Assembly (NCBI GenBank): GCA_963556145.1
Contig: OY744461.1
Coordinates: 2,728,001 to 2,792,000, forward strand
From: Hygrocybe punicea
Taxonomy: Eukaryota > Basidiomycota > Agaricomycetes > Agaricales > Hygrophoraceae
Direction: 5' to 3'
Length of the DNA: 64,000 nucleotides
Of the stretch, positions 46,024 to 55,719 are shown piece after piece. The notes below the pieces were generated by a model. That model had not been told where the DNA came from. It made no database searches and saw only the letters and a list, made by a program, of their open reading frames with translations. A program made the translations under genes and the position numbers. Positions within the stretch are counted from its first letter, which is position 1, and each line of letters begins with the position of its first letter.

Positions 46024-47517
46024 TTACAAATATGAGTATGGACCTTTGATGTCAATCAACCATTTATAGAAAACCCCTGCAAAAGTGTCTGCTAATGAGC
46101 CAATGGGTGCTCGAACGGATTTCGGACCTGACTTCATGTTCGACCAGAGGCTGCATGTGTGATATCGTTCAACCTCGTTCAAGAAATATGAAACAGTGTC
46201 CGTTTTGGACGATGAGCGATATGTCCATACGGCAAAAAACACTCATCGATGGTTTTCCACCAACCATATTGGACTCTATCGCATAAAGCCCTTCGTAGGT
46301 CTTTTGGACAAAGTCGAAGAACTCGTTTCTGCCTTGCTCTCGAATAGAAATGGCGCCCCTGTCCGGATTGCACGCCACCGTCTTCAATAGAGTCCCCTGC
46401 GTTTGAAATATTCTGACAAAGTTAAGACAATCATGCATATGATATGACAAGTGAAAATGAAGGGCACTCACCTTAACTCATCCAAGGTATAGAAACTTGA
46501 GACAATATCCCACTTCCAGGACTTGCTTTCCTTGTTGTACAGGGTGTGCACCGTATACACGACCTTTCCACCAACTAGAAACACACGCCATTCGCCCATC
46601 TTACTCAGTGGTTCGATGTACGTTTGCCCAAACCAACGTGAACCTGGAACCTCACAGTTATTGCGCATGTATTCCCAATTTCGCTTGGCATTGCCAGGTA
46701 ATAGGACGTGATGACCGGTGTCGCTGTGTGTCCGTTTCAAGACAATATTCGGTGGGAATTGGTCGCCATCATTTAATAATTTTGCTTGAGGGCGTATCGT
46801 ATGCGTTACATTCAAAGCGACATGAAGCAAGTTTTGATTTTGTATCCATTTTGAATGGACCGTGTTCATCTGCTTCGGAGGCGGCCAGATGTGTGCCGTT
46901 CGACAGAGTTCGTCCATGCCAGTCATGAAAATCGACACATTTTCCAGTGTCAATCCGTATTGGTTACCGCTGTCAAGACATCAGTATAATGCAGTGAAAA
47001 CGGAGCAGAATTAATTAAAGCGATGTCAATCTTACATGTATGACATTCCCATATCCACACCACCAAATACACAATCTGCCGATGCAAACTTTTGCCACGT
47101 ATCGCCTTTGTCTTGATGGCGAAGTATTGCATGAAGGAACTCGGGCCAAAATATGTATTTGACATTGAAGCGCCGGGCTCCATCCTCGTGATGTAGTCGC
47201 ATTCCGATATAAACCTGTTTGTTGTGAAATACGTTTCAGTATCAACAATCCACAAATTAAACAATAGACATTACCCATTCTTGAATACATACTGAATAGC
47301 GACTCTTGTATGATTTGATGATATGGACGTAACCATCAAGATGGGCAATGGTATCGAGTTCGATGTCGGATATGGTCGTGGTGACGAATGCAAGATCGTT
47401 AATGGCTGCGGCTTTGCTCGCGATACGAGTTGTTGGGTCAAGGATAAAAAGGATTTTGAAAACACGGCCGTCATTGTTGCTTATTGTTATTGTCACGTGA
47501 CTTGGCGGCGTGACCAA
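46024..47517 (-). CDS. ATP-grasp-like protein, possibly frameshifted at its end
   Basis: Exons join in frame with clear introns: ISNNDGRVFKILFILDP to VCIQEW, then VYIGMRLHHEDGARRFNVKY, FGGVDMGMSY, GMDELCRTAHIWPPPKQMN, VLKRTHSDTGHHVLLP, MGEWRVFLVGGKVVYTVHT, and FCRMDISLIVQNGHCFIFL with NEVERYHTCSLW. The order of a Lys before a loop, a substrate Glu/Arg strand and a final D...NEVE metal-binding motif is that of ATP-grasp enzymes, which ligate a carboxylate to an amine or thiol using ATP; substrate unknown. A one-base shift at about 46185 separates FIFL from NEVER. The presumed start ATG is ACG here (47511-47509), whereas the inverted copy has ATG. Confidence 0.6.
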
Positions 47518-47595
47518 AACACTTCATTTTACTCGCGCAGAATGCAATTGCCATATCTCCCTCAAATCACATCCTATTGACTAGCGATTGAAAAT
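47512..47595. promoter_or_regulatory. Putative shared head-to-head promoter
   Basis: Only 84 bp separate the presumed ATP-grasp start (47511) from the small-gene ATG (47596). The same 84-bp spacing is kept in the inverted copy (54160-54243). A CACGTG E-box lies just inside the ATP-grasp frame at about 47494-47499. Promoter function is inferred from position only. Confidence 0.4.
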
Positions 47596-47882
47596 ATGGG
47601 CTTCTACAGTCATTATCTCGGTGTAAGCCACTTTCCAGACTCTAATTTGCTTTTTTTATAAATCAACTTTTTCGCAGGTTACACCATCGTGCAGCAGTTC
47701 TATAACGAGCAAGCATCATCCTAGTCATGGGAAACTGGTGAGAACTTATTCTATGCTATACTATCTTGGTGCTCATAGCATTCCAGGCTCAGTATACCTC
47801 TCCGAAGCATCATTTTCTGACCGGCATCATGTCAGTTCGCATCAGCAGTACCGCCAGCGGCGCCGGTGACCCAGCTTCATAA
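47596..47882 (+). CDS. Small three-exon gene, copy 1 (60 residues)
   Basis: Exon 1 is 47596-47622 (MGFYSHYLG), exon 2 is 47678-47737 (VTPSCSSSITSKHHPSHGKL) and exon 3 is 47787-47882 (AQYTSPKHHFLTGIM, then a Ser/Ala/Gly-rich tail, TAA). Both introns are 49-55 bp, have GT/AG ends and are phase 0. The inverted copy at 53870-54159 keeps the same exon sizes, intron positions and open frame for the first 44 residues, which argues that it is a real gene. The peptide is basic and His-rich with no signal peptide or known domain. It diverges from the ATP-grasp gene. Function unknown. Confidence 0.5.
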
Positions 47883-48123
47883 ATCAGTGTCATAGGTTGA
47901 TCAATCATGTATATACAGCCTATTGTCTATTATATGTTTGCTCATCCAGCCTTTGTCCGAGCCTCATGAGTTACATAGCAAAACATGGAAGAATATTCAA
48001 ACAAATGTTCTACACGCTACAACATATCAATTGGATACCAGATCCCAGCTATTTTCCACAATACTAACAAGAAAAGAATGATTGGAAAGGGGAAAAAATC
48101 AAAGTAGAAGACCAAGATGTTGC

Positions 48124-49326
48124 CTACACGTATCCGCAGTGCCTGAACCACCCGAAGATATCATCACTAGTACTCTCATATAACGCTTCAAGCAAGACAC
48201 AAACAACCTCCATTGATGAGAGTTCAGACATGGCAAGGCGGGCATATTCCCCATTGCGGCGAAGGTGATACTTCATGGCAGAAAACGCAAGTTCGATCGG
48301 GTTGTAGTCAGGAGAGTACGGCGGTAAAAATTCGTATCGCATGCCTCTAGCATAAAGAGAACAGCATGAGCCGCAGCCTTCAAGTTATAAGCATACTGAC
48401 ATTGAGCACTCACCGAGAAGTAATAAGATCCAAAATCACAGGATTTTTGTGAATTCGGCAATTATCCATCACTATCACGGAGTTTGGTTCTGGAAACGGG
48501 GACATCTGATCTAACAAACGAGAGATGAAGTCATGGAAAAGATCTGAATCAAATGAGCCTTCGATGATATCACAATGAAGGATGCCATCATCGAGAGACA
48601 GTGCCGGTAGTACTGAATAGCTACAAGAAAAAGGCTCAGCAGTACTGCCCATGATAATAAAAGAGAGAATTACCGTCGCCCACGGCAGAAAAATGCTTTC
48701 CGAGTAGCTGGCCTCCCACGGATGGCCCAGGCTCTCCCCCGATATGTTGTGCGGCGATCAACTGCACTCTCGTCAACAAAGACAAGCTGATTAGCTTCAT
48801 AGGTCCCAATCCGAGCCGCAAAGTCTGTTCGTAGCTCTGCACTTCGTTCAATCGCTTCCCGAGTCAGCTGGGATAACTGTAGTATAAATATCATTGCTAT
48901 AGAATTAGAAACGAGCACATACCCTCTTCATCGTGAATCCCCCTTTCCGCAGTGTGCGCCACACCGTATTTAGGGACACTGATACTCCACACTTTGCTTG
49001 TAAGTCCAAACGTAGCTCATCGAGATAGAGGTCGGGTACTCTGGTCATGGTGGTGAGCAAATGCTGTGATAATTGATCAGCGACATAAATGACACAAAAG
49101 CCCCATGTACTTCAACGTCATAATCACAGAGCGCCCGCTGGAGTTGATGTTTTACTTTTGATGCTGGCACCATGACAGCGCCTGTCTGCCCAAAGTGTGC
49201 CATTATCCTTTCCACTGAGCGCTTGCTGACATCTGTGTACATGCAGACATCATCCATAGACATCGATGTTGATAGACGGACGACAATCCATTGCACTAGC
49301 TCAGGGATGGCTTTGCCTTGAACCAT
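48124..49326 (-). CDS. Tc1/mariner (IS630-type) DD34E transposase, intact
   Basis: Five exons on the minus strand join in frame with no stop: MVQGKAIPELVQWIVVRL (helix-turn-helix with SMDDVCMYTDVSKRSVER), RVPDLYLDELRLDLQAKCG with NTVWRTLRKGGFTMKR (second helix-turn-helix), LVFVDESAVDRRTTYRGRAW (first Asp), SVIVMDNCRIHKN (second Asp), and FLPPYSPDYNPIELAFSAMK (Glu). There are 34 residues between the second Asp and the Glu. Length is about 320 residues, normal for the family. It could be an active element or one of the multi-copy solo transposase genes common in mushrooms; no terminal inverted repeats or TA duplications were found nearby. Confidence 0.85.
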
Positions 49327-49439
49327 CAGTGATACAAGGTGAGTGGAAAGTTGCGAAGTTGAACTTGCTTACCATTTTCGCATGCTTTCCCACCATGACT
49401 CATTTTCAATAACACTCGAGTTCACTATTTCATCTAGGA

Positions 49440-51260
49440 CAATGGTTCAAGTGTGGGAGCTGGCTAAAAGGACGATAATTTCTCCCAGCACAGTCTCAGG
49501 CGCATGGGACGACACAGGCATGTTTGCTTTTCCTTCCTTCGTTTCACAGCTGAGCTAACGTGTTCAAATTGGAACGCGAGAGGCCTGCATTTGCTGTTCA
49601 CCAAGACACACTGTACTACACCCAAGACAAATACGTCCGCGCATTCGATTTCAACTGCTTGATGACTTCTGGACTACAGACTGCGTGCTTACAAAGTTCG
49701 AGTCGAAGAGTCACCGCGTAAAGGGTATGTTTACGATCTGCGCAGTCTTCAGCGTGACCAATACCCATTGCAGGATTGGCATTCCATCCTACCCAACCTC
49801 TCCTCGCGGCTAGCTTACACAACGGAAGCGTTCAGTTGTGGAATTATCGTATGGGCGTACTCGTAGACCGATTTGAGGAACATGAAGGCATGTCGCAACA
49901 TATATGATGGGGAATTCACTCCATCCTGATTGATTCACATAGGTCCAGTGCGAGGTGTTGCTATTCATCCCACCAGGGCTCTATTGGCTACCGGAGGCGA
50001 CGACTATAAGATCAAGGTCTGGGGTGAGCCTCGTCTTGATTTGCTTCACACCAAGGTCTGACTTGATTCAGACCTCAAGCCTCACAGTAGGCGGTGTCTC
50101 TTCACATTGCACGGACATTTGGATTACGTTCGCTCCGTCCAATTCCACCACGAAATGCCCTGGATTGTGAGTTGTCCTTTTCATGGTGTAACAATTGCTT
50201 ATTTTCGAGCAAAAGATGTCTGCCTCTGATGACCAAACCATCCACATATGGAATAGCACGTCTTGCAACTGCATTGCTATTCTTACCGGTCATTCTCACT
50301 TCGTCATGTCGGCCCAATTTCACCCAAAAGACGATCTTGTTGTTTCAGCCTCCATGGATCAGACCGTAGGTCTTCATCTGACATGCGCACAACAGCTCAT
50401 TGAGGTTCGGGACCTCTCAAATTCCGTCGTCAAAACCATCAAACCGCCCGTGCAGACTAATGAGATTTTCTACGGAGGCACTGCCAGTCTCATCTTGAGC
50501 TCCACCTCTTCTGTCGTGCTTTATGATATTCAACAACAGAAGACCGTTGCAGAGGTAAACAGTCCACCTGTGAAATATGCCATATGGAGTGGGGACGGAT
50601 CGTTGGTGGCTTTGATGAGCAAGCACAGTACGTCTGGCTTTCCGACCCTTATCGTGGTCTTATTCTGTTTTGGTGTTCTACTTTCCCTCTTAGCTATTAC
50701 CATTGCAAACAAGAATTTCTCCCAGCATTGTCTCATTCATGAAACCATCCGAATCAAGTCAGGCGCATGGGACGACACAGGCGTGTTTATATTTTCCACA
50801 CTCAACCACGTCAAATATTGTCTATCACAAGGGTACGTTGGCATGCCGCCTGGCGTCGCGACTCTTCGTAATCTGAATTTGTATTTAGCGATCATGGTGT
50901 CATCTGCACTCTCGATAACCCCGTCTACTTGACCCGAATCAAAGGCAAAACGATACATTGCCTCGATCGCTCGGCACGCCCACATACTATCACCTTTGAT
51001 CCAACGGAATATCGCTTCAAGCTCGCACTGCTGCGTAATAATCACGAGGAGATGCTACATATCATTCGGACGTCAACCCTTCTTGGCCAGAGTATAATTG
51101 CTTACTTGCAGCAAAAAGGATTCCCAGAGGTGAGGAATACCTGCCTTCTAGTGTGAGATTTATTTGACTCTGGTGGAAGATTGCCCTGCATTTCGTCCAA
51201 GATAATAACACGCGTTTTGATCTCGCCATCGAGTCGAGCAAGGTAGCAAGATGGAGCTCC
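49440..51260 (+). pseudogene. Shuffled pseudogene of coatomer subunit alpha (COPI)
   Basis: Coatomer alpha is a WD40 plus solenoid protein of COPI vesicle coats. Here its parts are out of order. First comes a scrap from beyond the sixth WD repeat (VQVWELAKRT, then [20 protein letters not shown] with [10 protein letters not shown]). Then the true N-terminal exons follow in correct order with introns ([84 protein letters not shown]). At about 50367 an internal deletion of roughly 330 residues joins VSASMDQTV to QLIEVRDLSNSVVKTIKPP. The text then runs to IIAYLQQKGFPE and ALHFVQDNNTRFDLAIES, where it stops. Retained introns show DNA-level duplication. Confidence 0.88.
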
Positions 51261-51476
51261 TCAGTACACCTACGTTCGACATACATTTCATAGACATTTG
51301 AATCACAATTTATGAACCTTCTCATGCTTCATATATGTCACCGAAAAGCTTACTGCCAAACTAAATAGGGGGACCATGGACTAGAGATAGACTCCGACAA
51401 ATACACTAGAAGCGTGCGCAATGTTCCGTAGCTAAACTGAAAATACAGGCACATTCTCGGGCAAATTTCCCCCCAT

Positions 51477-53635
51477 ATGACCCAGTTGCCAGTGCCTATG
51501 GGACAAGGAGCAGTAAAAGCACGACAGCAGGCGGCAAAGGCCAAACGCCAGGCCGATGCTGCTCTCAAAGGTGCAATTGGATGCATTGCCTCTCCCTAAA
51601 CGACGCTGATTTATTGCTACAGCCAAAACAGGTGGAAAAGACGATAGCAATGCTACAGAACTCACTGGACTTGCTCCTCCCATCCCTGTCCGTCCAAGCA
51701 GCCGTGCTTCAGCTGTATCTAATCCCCGTTCTTCGAGGAGTATGAAGTCCTCTGGAGATCATGAAGTTACCACTAAACGACCTGTCCGCCAATCTGCAAA
51801 AGCTGTCAAGGCACTGTTGAGGGAGATTCAGGCAAGTGAGATCGAAGAGGAAGAGGACAACGGACCTGGATTGGAAGAGTCTCAAGATGAACCAGGATAT
51901 GCTGATGCGGATGAGGATGATCAAGACGAGGACGACTATGACGAAATTGGCGACAAGGAGAACTCGGACTTGGAGGAATCAGATGAAGCAAAGCCAGCTG
52001 CAAAGGCAAACCCGATGGCCGAAAAGGGCAAGAAAGCCTTGCCGACTGTCACGGCAGATGAGATTAGCAGCGAGTCATTTGATGAAGACGGTATGCATTT
52101 CCAACCACACTTGGGGCCTCGTCTCACTCTTTCACACCAGTGAGGCCAGCTGTGAAGGCAAAATTAACTGCGAAGGCGAAATCAACTGCGAAGGCGAAAT
52201 CAACTGCGAAGGAGAAATCAACTGCGAAGGCAAATCCGACAACCAAAAAGGACAAGACGATCGCAGTGGATGAGATTAGCAGTGAGGAGTCGTCTGATGA
52301 AGACGGTATGCTTTGTTCTGACCGTACTCAGGCCTCATCTCATGCCATTTCCTTCACAGTCGCTTTCACATTTACTATGGAAGTGCTTAGTGCCTCGAAA
52401 CAGTCCCGCAATATTGATGTCATCTCATCATCGATCTCACTCTATTCTCTCCAACAGAAGATAGCAAGTTCTTTGAACATCTATCCTGAATCCTTACAAG
52501 CACAATATCGCTTTAGTACCGATTCGAAGGACTCTCTCTCTTGCGATCTTTTAACTCACGGCCACTTCAACACACTTCTCCGACTTCTCCACGAACGATC
52601 CGTTCCAGCCAAGTTGGCCAATGGTCGGCGTTCGACTCGGAAGATGAAGGCATTTACATTGCAAGTCTCTAACAAAGGTGATTCCCCCTATGTGGGGTCC
52701 ACGGATACAAAGGTACGTATAATTCTGTTGGATTCCTATCACATTGAGTTAAACATTTTTCGCAGGGCGGTGGGTCTGCGAAGTCCAAAGCAGCTGCTGC
52801 TCTCAAAGAGCAGGTGAAGACTGCAGCGGATACTTTCCATGAACAACGCGTTACGGCCCGCCTCGCCATTACAGAGCAATGGACGTGTGAGATACACAGT
52901 CTACCCAACAAGGCGTCGTTGTGCTTCAAGAATCCGTCAACGGGCTTATGTCATCCAATCACGGAGAATAATCTGAACCTTTGGGCAGCGCTTCATGTAT
53001 GTATTTTTCTATTCATATCTATGATGCTAATTTTTTGCCAGGTCAAGGATCCTCATGCCAATCCTGTCAATGAGAAGCCGGCTGAGGTCAATGTGCTGGG
53101 AAATACTGCACGAGGACGACTGGCAGCTAAACCGTCTGCAAATCCCAATGACCAAGTCACATTCCCTTACGGCTGCTATCCGCCACCATTGATGTCGCCG
53201 GCAATGTATTATTCATCTATGGTAGCTCCTCAGATGCCGGCGGGATTTTTCCCGCCAGCTCCTGGATTCACTGTACCGCCGTCAGGTTTTTTGCCACCTC
53301 CGGGACCACCCACGGTTCCTCCTCCTGTTCTTTCGCAACCATTGAATTATCCCCTCATCTCTGAGTGGATTGAATATTGCGACCGACATCCCAATCGTGT
53401 TGGCGGCAATCTCAGTTCTGTCATTCCAAAATTCCAGGACCAAGGCTTCCGCTACATAAATCAACTCACTGGCAGTCGTGTCACCATCGAAAAGCTCTCA
53501 GACTGGCTCTCCGTTGGCCCTGGGACAGCTGATTTAATCATCAGCTATGCAGAGGAGGATTGTAAACTGATCGCAACAGGTACTTTCAGGATGGAATTGC
53601 CGCGTGGGTTGGTCACGGCAGCAGAGGAAATTTAG
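51477..53635 (+). CDS. Unknown mushroom protein, acidic/Lys-Ala repeat N-terminus, Pro-rich middle
   Basis: The start ATG at 51477 (MTQLPVPMGQGAVKARQQA) gives a frame that continues through six GT/AG introns without a stop. It comprises a basic N-terminus, an acidic stretch (EIEEEEDNGPGLEES), five 18-bp repeats coding Ser-Thr-Ala-Lys-Ala-Lys, an FTMEVLSASKQSRNIDVIS domain with LQQKIASSLNIYPESLQAQY, a Lys/Ala helix, a Pro-rich region (PGFTVPPSGFLPPPGPPTVP), and a C-terminal PLISEWIEYCDRHPNRVGG with QLTGSRVTIEKLSDWLSVGP and GTADLIISYAEEDCKLI, which looks like a SAM-like helical domain. I recall the C-terminal domain from other mushroom proteins. It appears intact. Role unknown. Confidence 0.7.
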
Positions 53636-53867
53636 TCTCGCTATCAACGGTCTTAGCCTCCCCCTTCACATATTCATGTATTGAGTGTTCTTTATTGTCC
53701 GAAGGTGTTTCAACACACCTGATTCTCTTCTCGACGGTTTGATGTGTTCAACACGCTTTTTATTATTATGCTACACTAATACATTCCACTGGTGATAAAA
53801 AATTGAGTTCTGAGACCAAGGCTGAATGAATGTACATTGTAATACTAGATAATGGAATGTACACACT

Positions 53868-54300
53868 ACCTACGACACCCATTTATGATGCTGGGCAATG
53901 TCAAAGTTCATAATACCAACTGAAATGATGCCGGTCAGAAAATGATGCTTCGGAGAGGTATACTGAACCTGGAATGCTATGAGCACCAAGATAGTGAAGC
54001 ATGGAACAGATTCTCACCAGTTTCCAATGGCTAGGATGATGCTTGCTCATCATAGAACCGCTGCACGATGGTGTAACCTGCGAAAAAGTTGATTTATAAA
54101 AATAGCGAATTAGAGTCTGGAAAGTGGCTTACACCGAGACAATGACTGTAGAAGCCCATATTTTCAACCGCTAGTCAATAGGATGTGATTTGAGGGAGAT
54201 ATGGCAATTGCATTCTGCGCGAGTAAAATGAAGTGTTTTGGTCATGCCGCCAAGTCACGTGACAATAACAATAATGTGGTTATACGGCGTTCATTGTTGC
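53868..54300 (-). repeat. Inverted duplication, right copy
   Basis: Reverse complement of 47480-47905. The match ends near 54270-54300, where a small inverted scrap (cattgttgctta) marks the breakpoint. Between 53636 and 53867 there is only non-coding sequence, including the 3' flank of the preceding gene. Confidence 0.9.
53870..54159 (-). CDS. Small three-exon gene, copy 2 (61 residues)
   Basis: Exon 1 is 54159-54133 (MGFYSHCLG), exon 2 is 54077-54018 (VTPSCSGSMMSKHHPSHWKL) and exon 3 is 53968-53870 (VQYTSPKHHFLTGIISVG, then a tail ending HHKWVS, TAG). Introns are phase 0 at the same positions as in copy 1. About eight replacements separate the copies over the first 44 residues and no frame break, but the tails differ. 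Upstream, on the other strand, an ATG at 54244 starts PPSHVTITI, the same residues as the ATP-grasp start of copy 1, then diverges. Confidence 0.45.
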
Positions 54301-54690
54301 TTACGGTGGTTGGCGGTTCCGTTTCACAGTCAGATGATGTTTCCATCTCAGAGTCAGATGATAGCCTTTTGCGTGGAAGGAGATCGAGTTCCGCGGCCGT
54401 CGCATTGCGGACACCCTGCGAATTTTCACGTATGTTGCGACCAAGACATACCGACTGCGGACAAATTCCAGACGAAACGCATTTGGGATGTTGGTGTGCG
54501 GATCCGACATGTCTTTGGCAGGAGTTGCCTTTCTTCTTCCACAAAAGACATTTCGTTTTTGGAGAGTCGCATTTTCGACCAGGGCAGATGTGCATGCAAA
54601 GTTCATAACCAAGTTCCTTCTTATATGGCATGTTTGTGGACCTAGGCAGGATTTCGGATGGGTGGTATGAGGAACAGACACAGATATCAT
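54301..54690 (-). CDS. Possible Cys-rich gene fragment
   Basis: A minus-strand frame gives CMHICPGRKCDSPKTKC, GNSCQRHVGSAHQHPKC, ICPQSVCLGR and then a Ser/Glu-rich SSDSEMETSSDCETEPP. The regularly spaced Cys/His residues suggest a zinc-binding fragment, but no family is recognised and both ends are unclear. Its 3' end runs into the inverted duplication. Confidence 0.3.
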   Translation of the reverse strand: MISVSVPHTTHPKSCLGPQTCHIRRNLVMNFACTSALVENATLQKRNVFCGRRKATPAKDMSDPHTNIPNAFRLEFVRSRYVLVATYVKIRRVSAMRRPRNSISFHAKGYHLTLRWKHHLTVKRNRQPP

Positions 54691-54884
54691 TAATACATCA
54701 ATACCTTAATGATTGATTACTTTCAGGGTGGTTGATAGCGGGTGGTGACGATTCCACAAACCTTCTAATTATAAGACGTCGGAATTATGTCACCTGACAA
54801 GAGTGGCAATGATAAAACAACGAACACGTGCCAAACACGTTGATAAGCAATGGAATCATTTAAATGTCTTGAAAGAGCAATATC

Positions 54885-55340
54885 CACCGAACAGATCGGA
54901 CGTGTTCGGTGTGTTCGGTGGAGATGTTCGGTGGATGTCAACCAACGGTTGTGACTAGATATATCACACCGAACACATCGAACATGTTCGGTGTGTTCAG
55001 TGGACATGTTCGGTCAACGTTGCTGAACCAATATTACTAGATATACCACACCGAACACACCGAACATGTTCGATGTGTTCGGTGTGATATATCTAGTCAC
55101 AACCGTTGGTTGACATCCACCGAACATCTCCACCGAACACACCGAACATGTTCGATGTGTTCGGTGTGGTATATCTGGTCACAACCGTTGGTTGACATCC
55201 ACCGAACATCTCCACCGAACACACCAAACATGTTCGATGTGTTCGGTGTAGTATATCTAGTCGTACATTGACATCCACCAAACATGTCCAGTGACCGAAC
55301 ACACCAAACAACATGTTTGTTGTAGTATATCTAGTCCTTC
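54885..55340. repeat. 82-bp palindromic satellite, array 2, arranged head to head
   Basis: The same unit as 39115-39660 (tatatctagtcacaaccgtt then gacatccaccgaacatctcc). Units left of about 55060 point one way and those to the right point the other, so 54930-55230 is one large palindrome centred on ccgaacatgttcgatgtgtt. Spacer words recur at 55087, 55170, 55252 and 55325. Confidence 0.88.
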
Positions 55341-55719
55341 TACATCCATCCAACAAGTCAGACTTGTTGTGCTTTTCCGTCAACGGACCAGTCCGTGAAT
55401 ATTCATCGAACGAATTAACTCGATTTATCGCCTTACCAACTGGAAAATATTCCATACACTGCACATGTCGGTTTTCTGCGTGCAATTACTAGCTTTGGAC
55501 AACTTCTAAGCTCGAGCCACATCAAAAACATAAATAAATAGATCTGTTGTTTATGCATGCAAAGAAGCCGAACATGAGGTCGAACATGTGGCGATTGATC
55601 TGGTCACGTGGTCGTGACATCCGTATTCATAGTCTGGAGCGTTGAGTAATAAATCCGCCCTTTTCTTTTGCTCTCAAATCGCCTCACACGTCTACCAAAA
55701 AACTTTTATTTCATCTACC

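Larger units (their letters stand above)
47480..47905 (+). repeat. Inverted duplication, left copy (promoter plus small gene)
   Basis: This 425-bp block is the reverse complement of 53868-54300 at roughly 85-90 percent by eye. It contains the first codons of the ATP-grasp gene (minus strand), the 84-bp space between divergent starts, and the whole three-exon small gene (plus strand). Confidence 0.9.

Noticed and set aside
47596..47725. Alternative splice of the small gene giving a 23-residue peptide (donor two bases earlier)
   Set aside because: Using the GTAAG donor gives a longer frame that continues through a second intron in both copies, so the 60/61-residue form is preferred.
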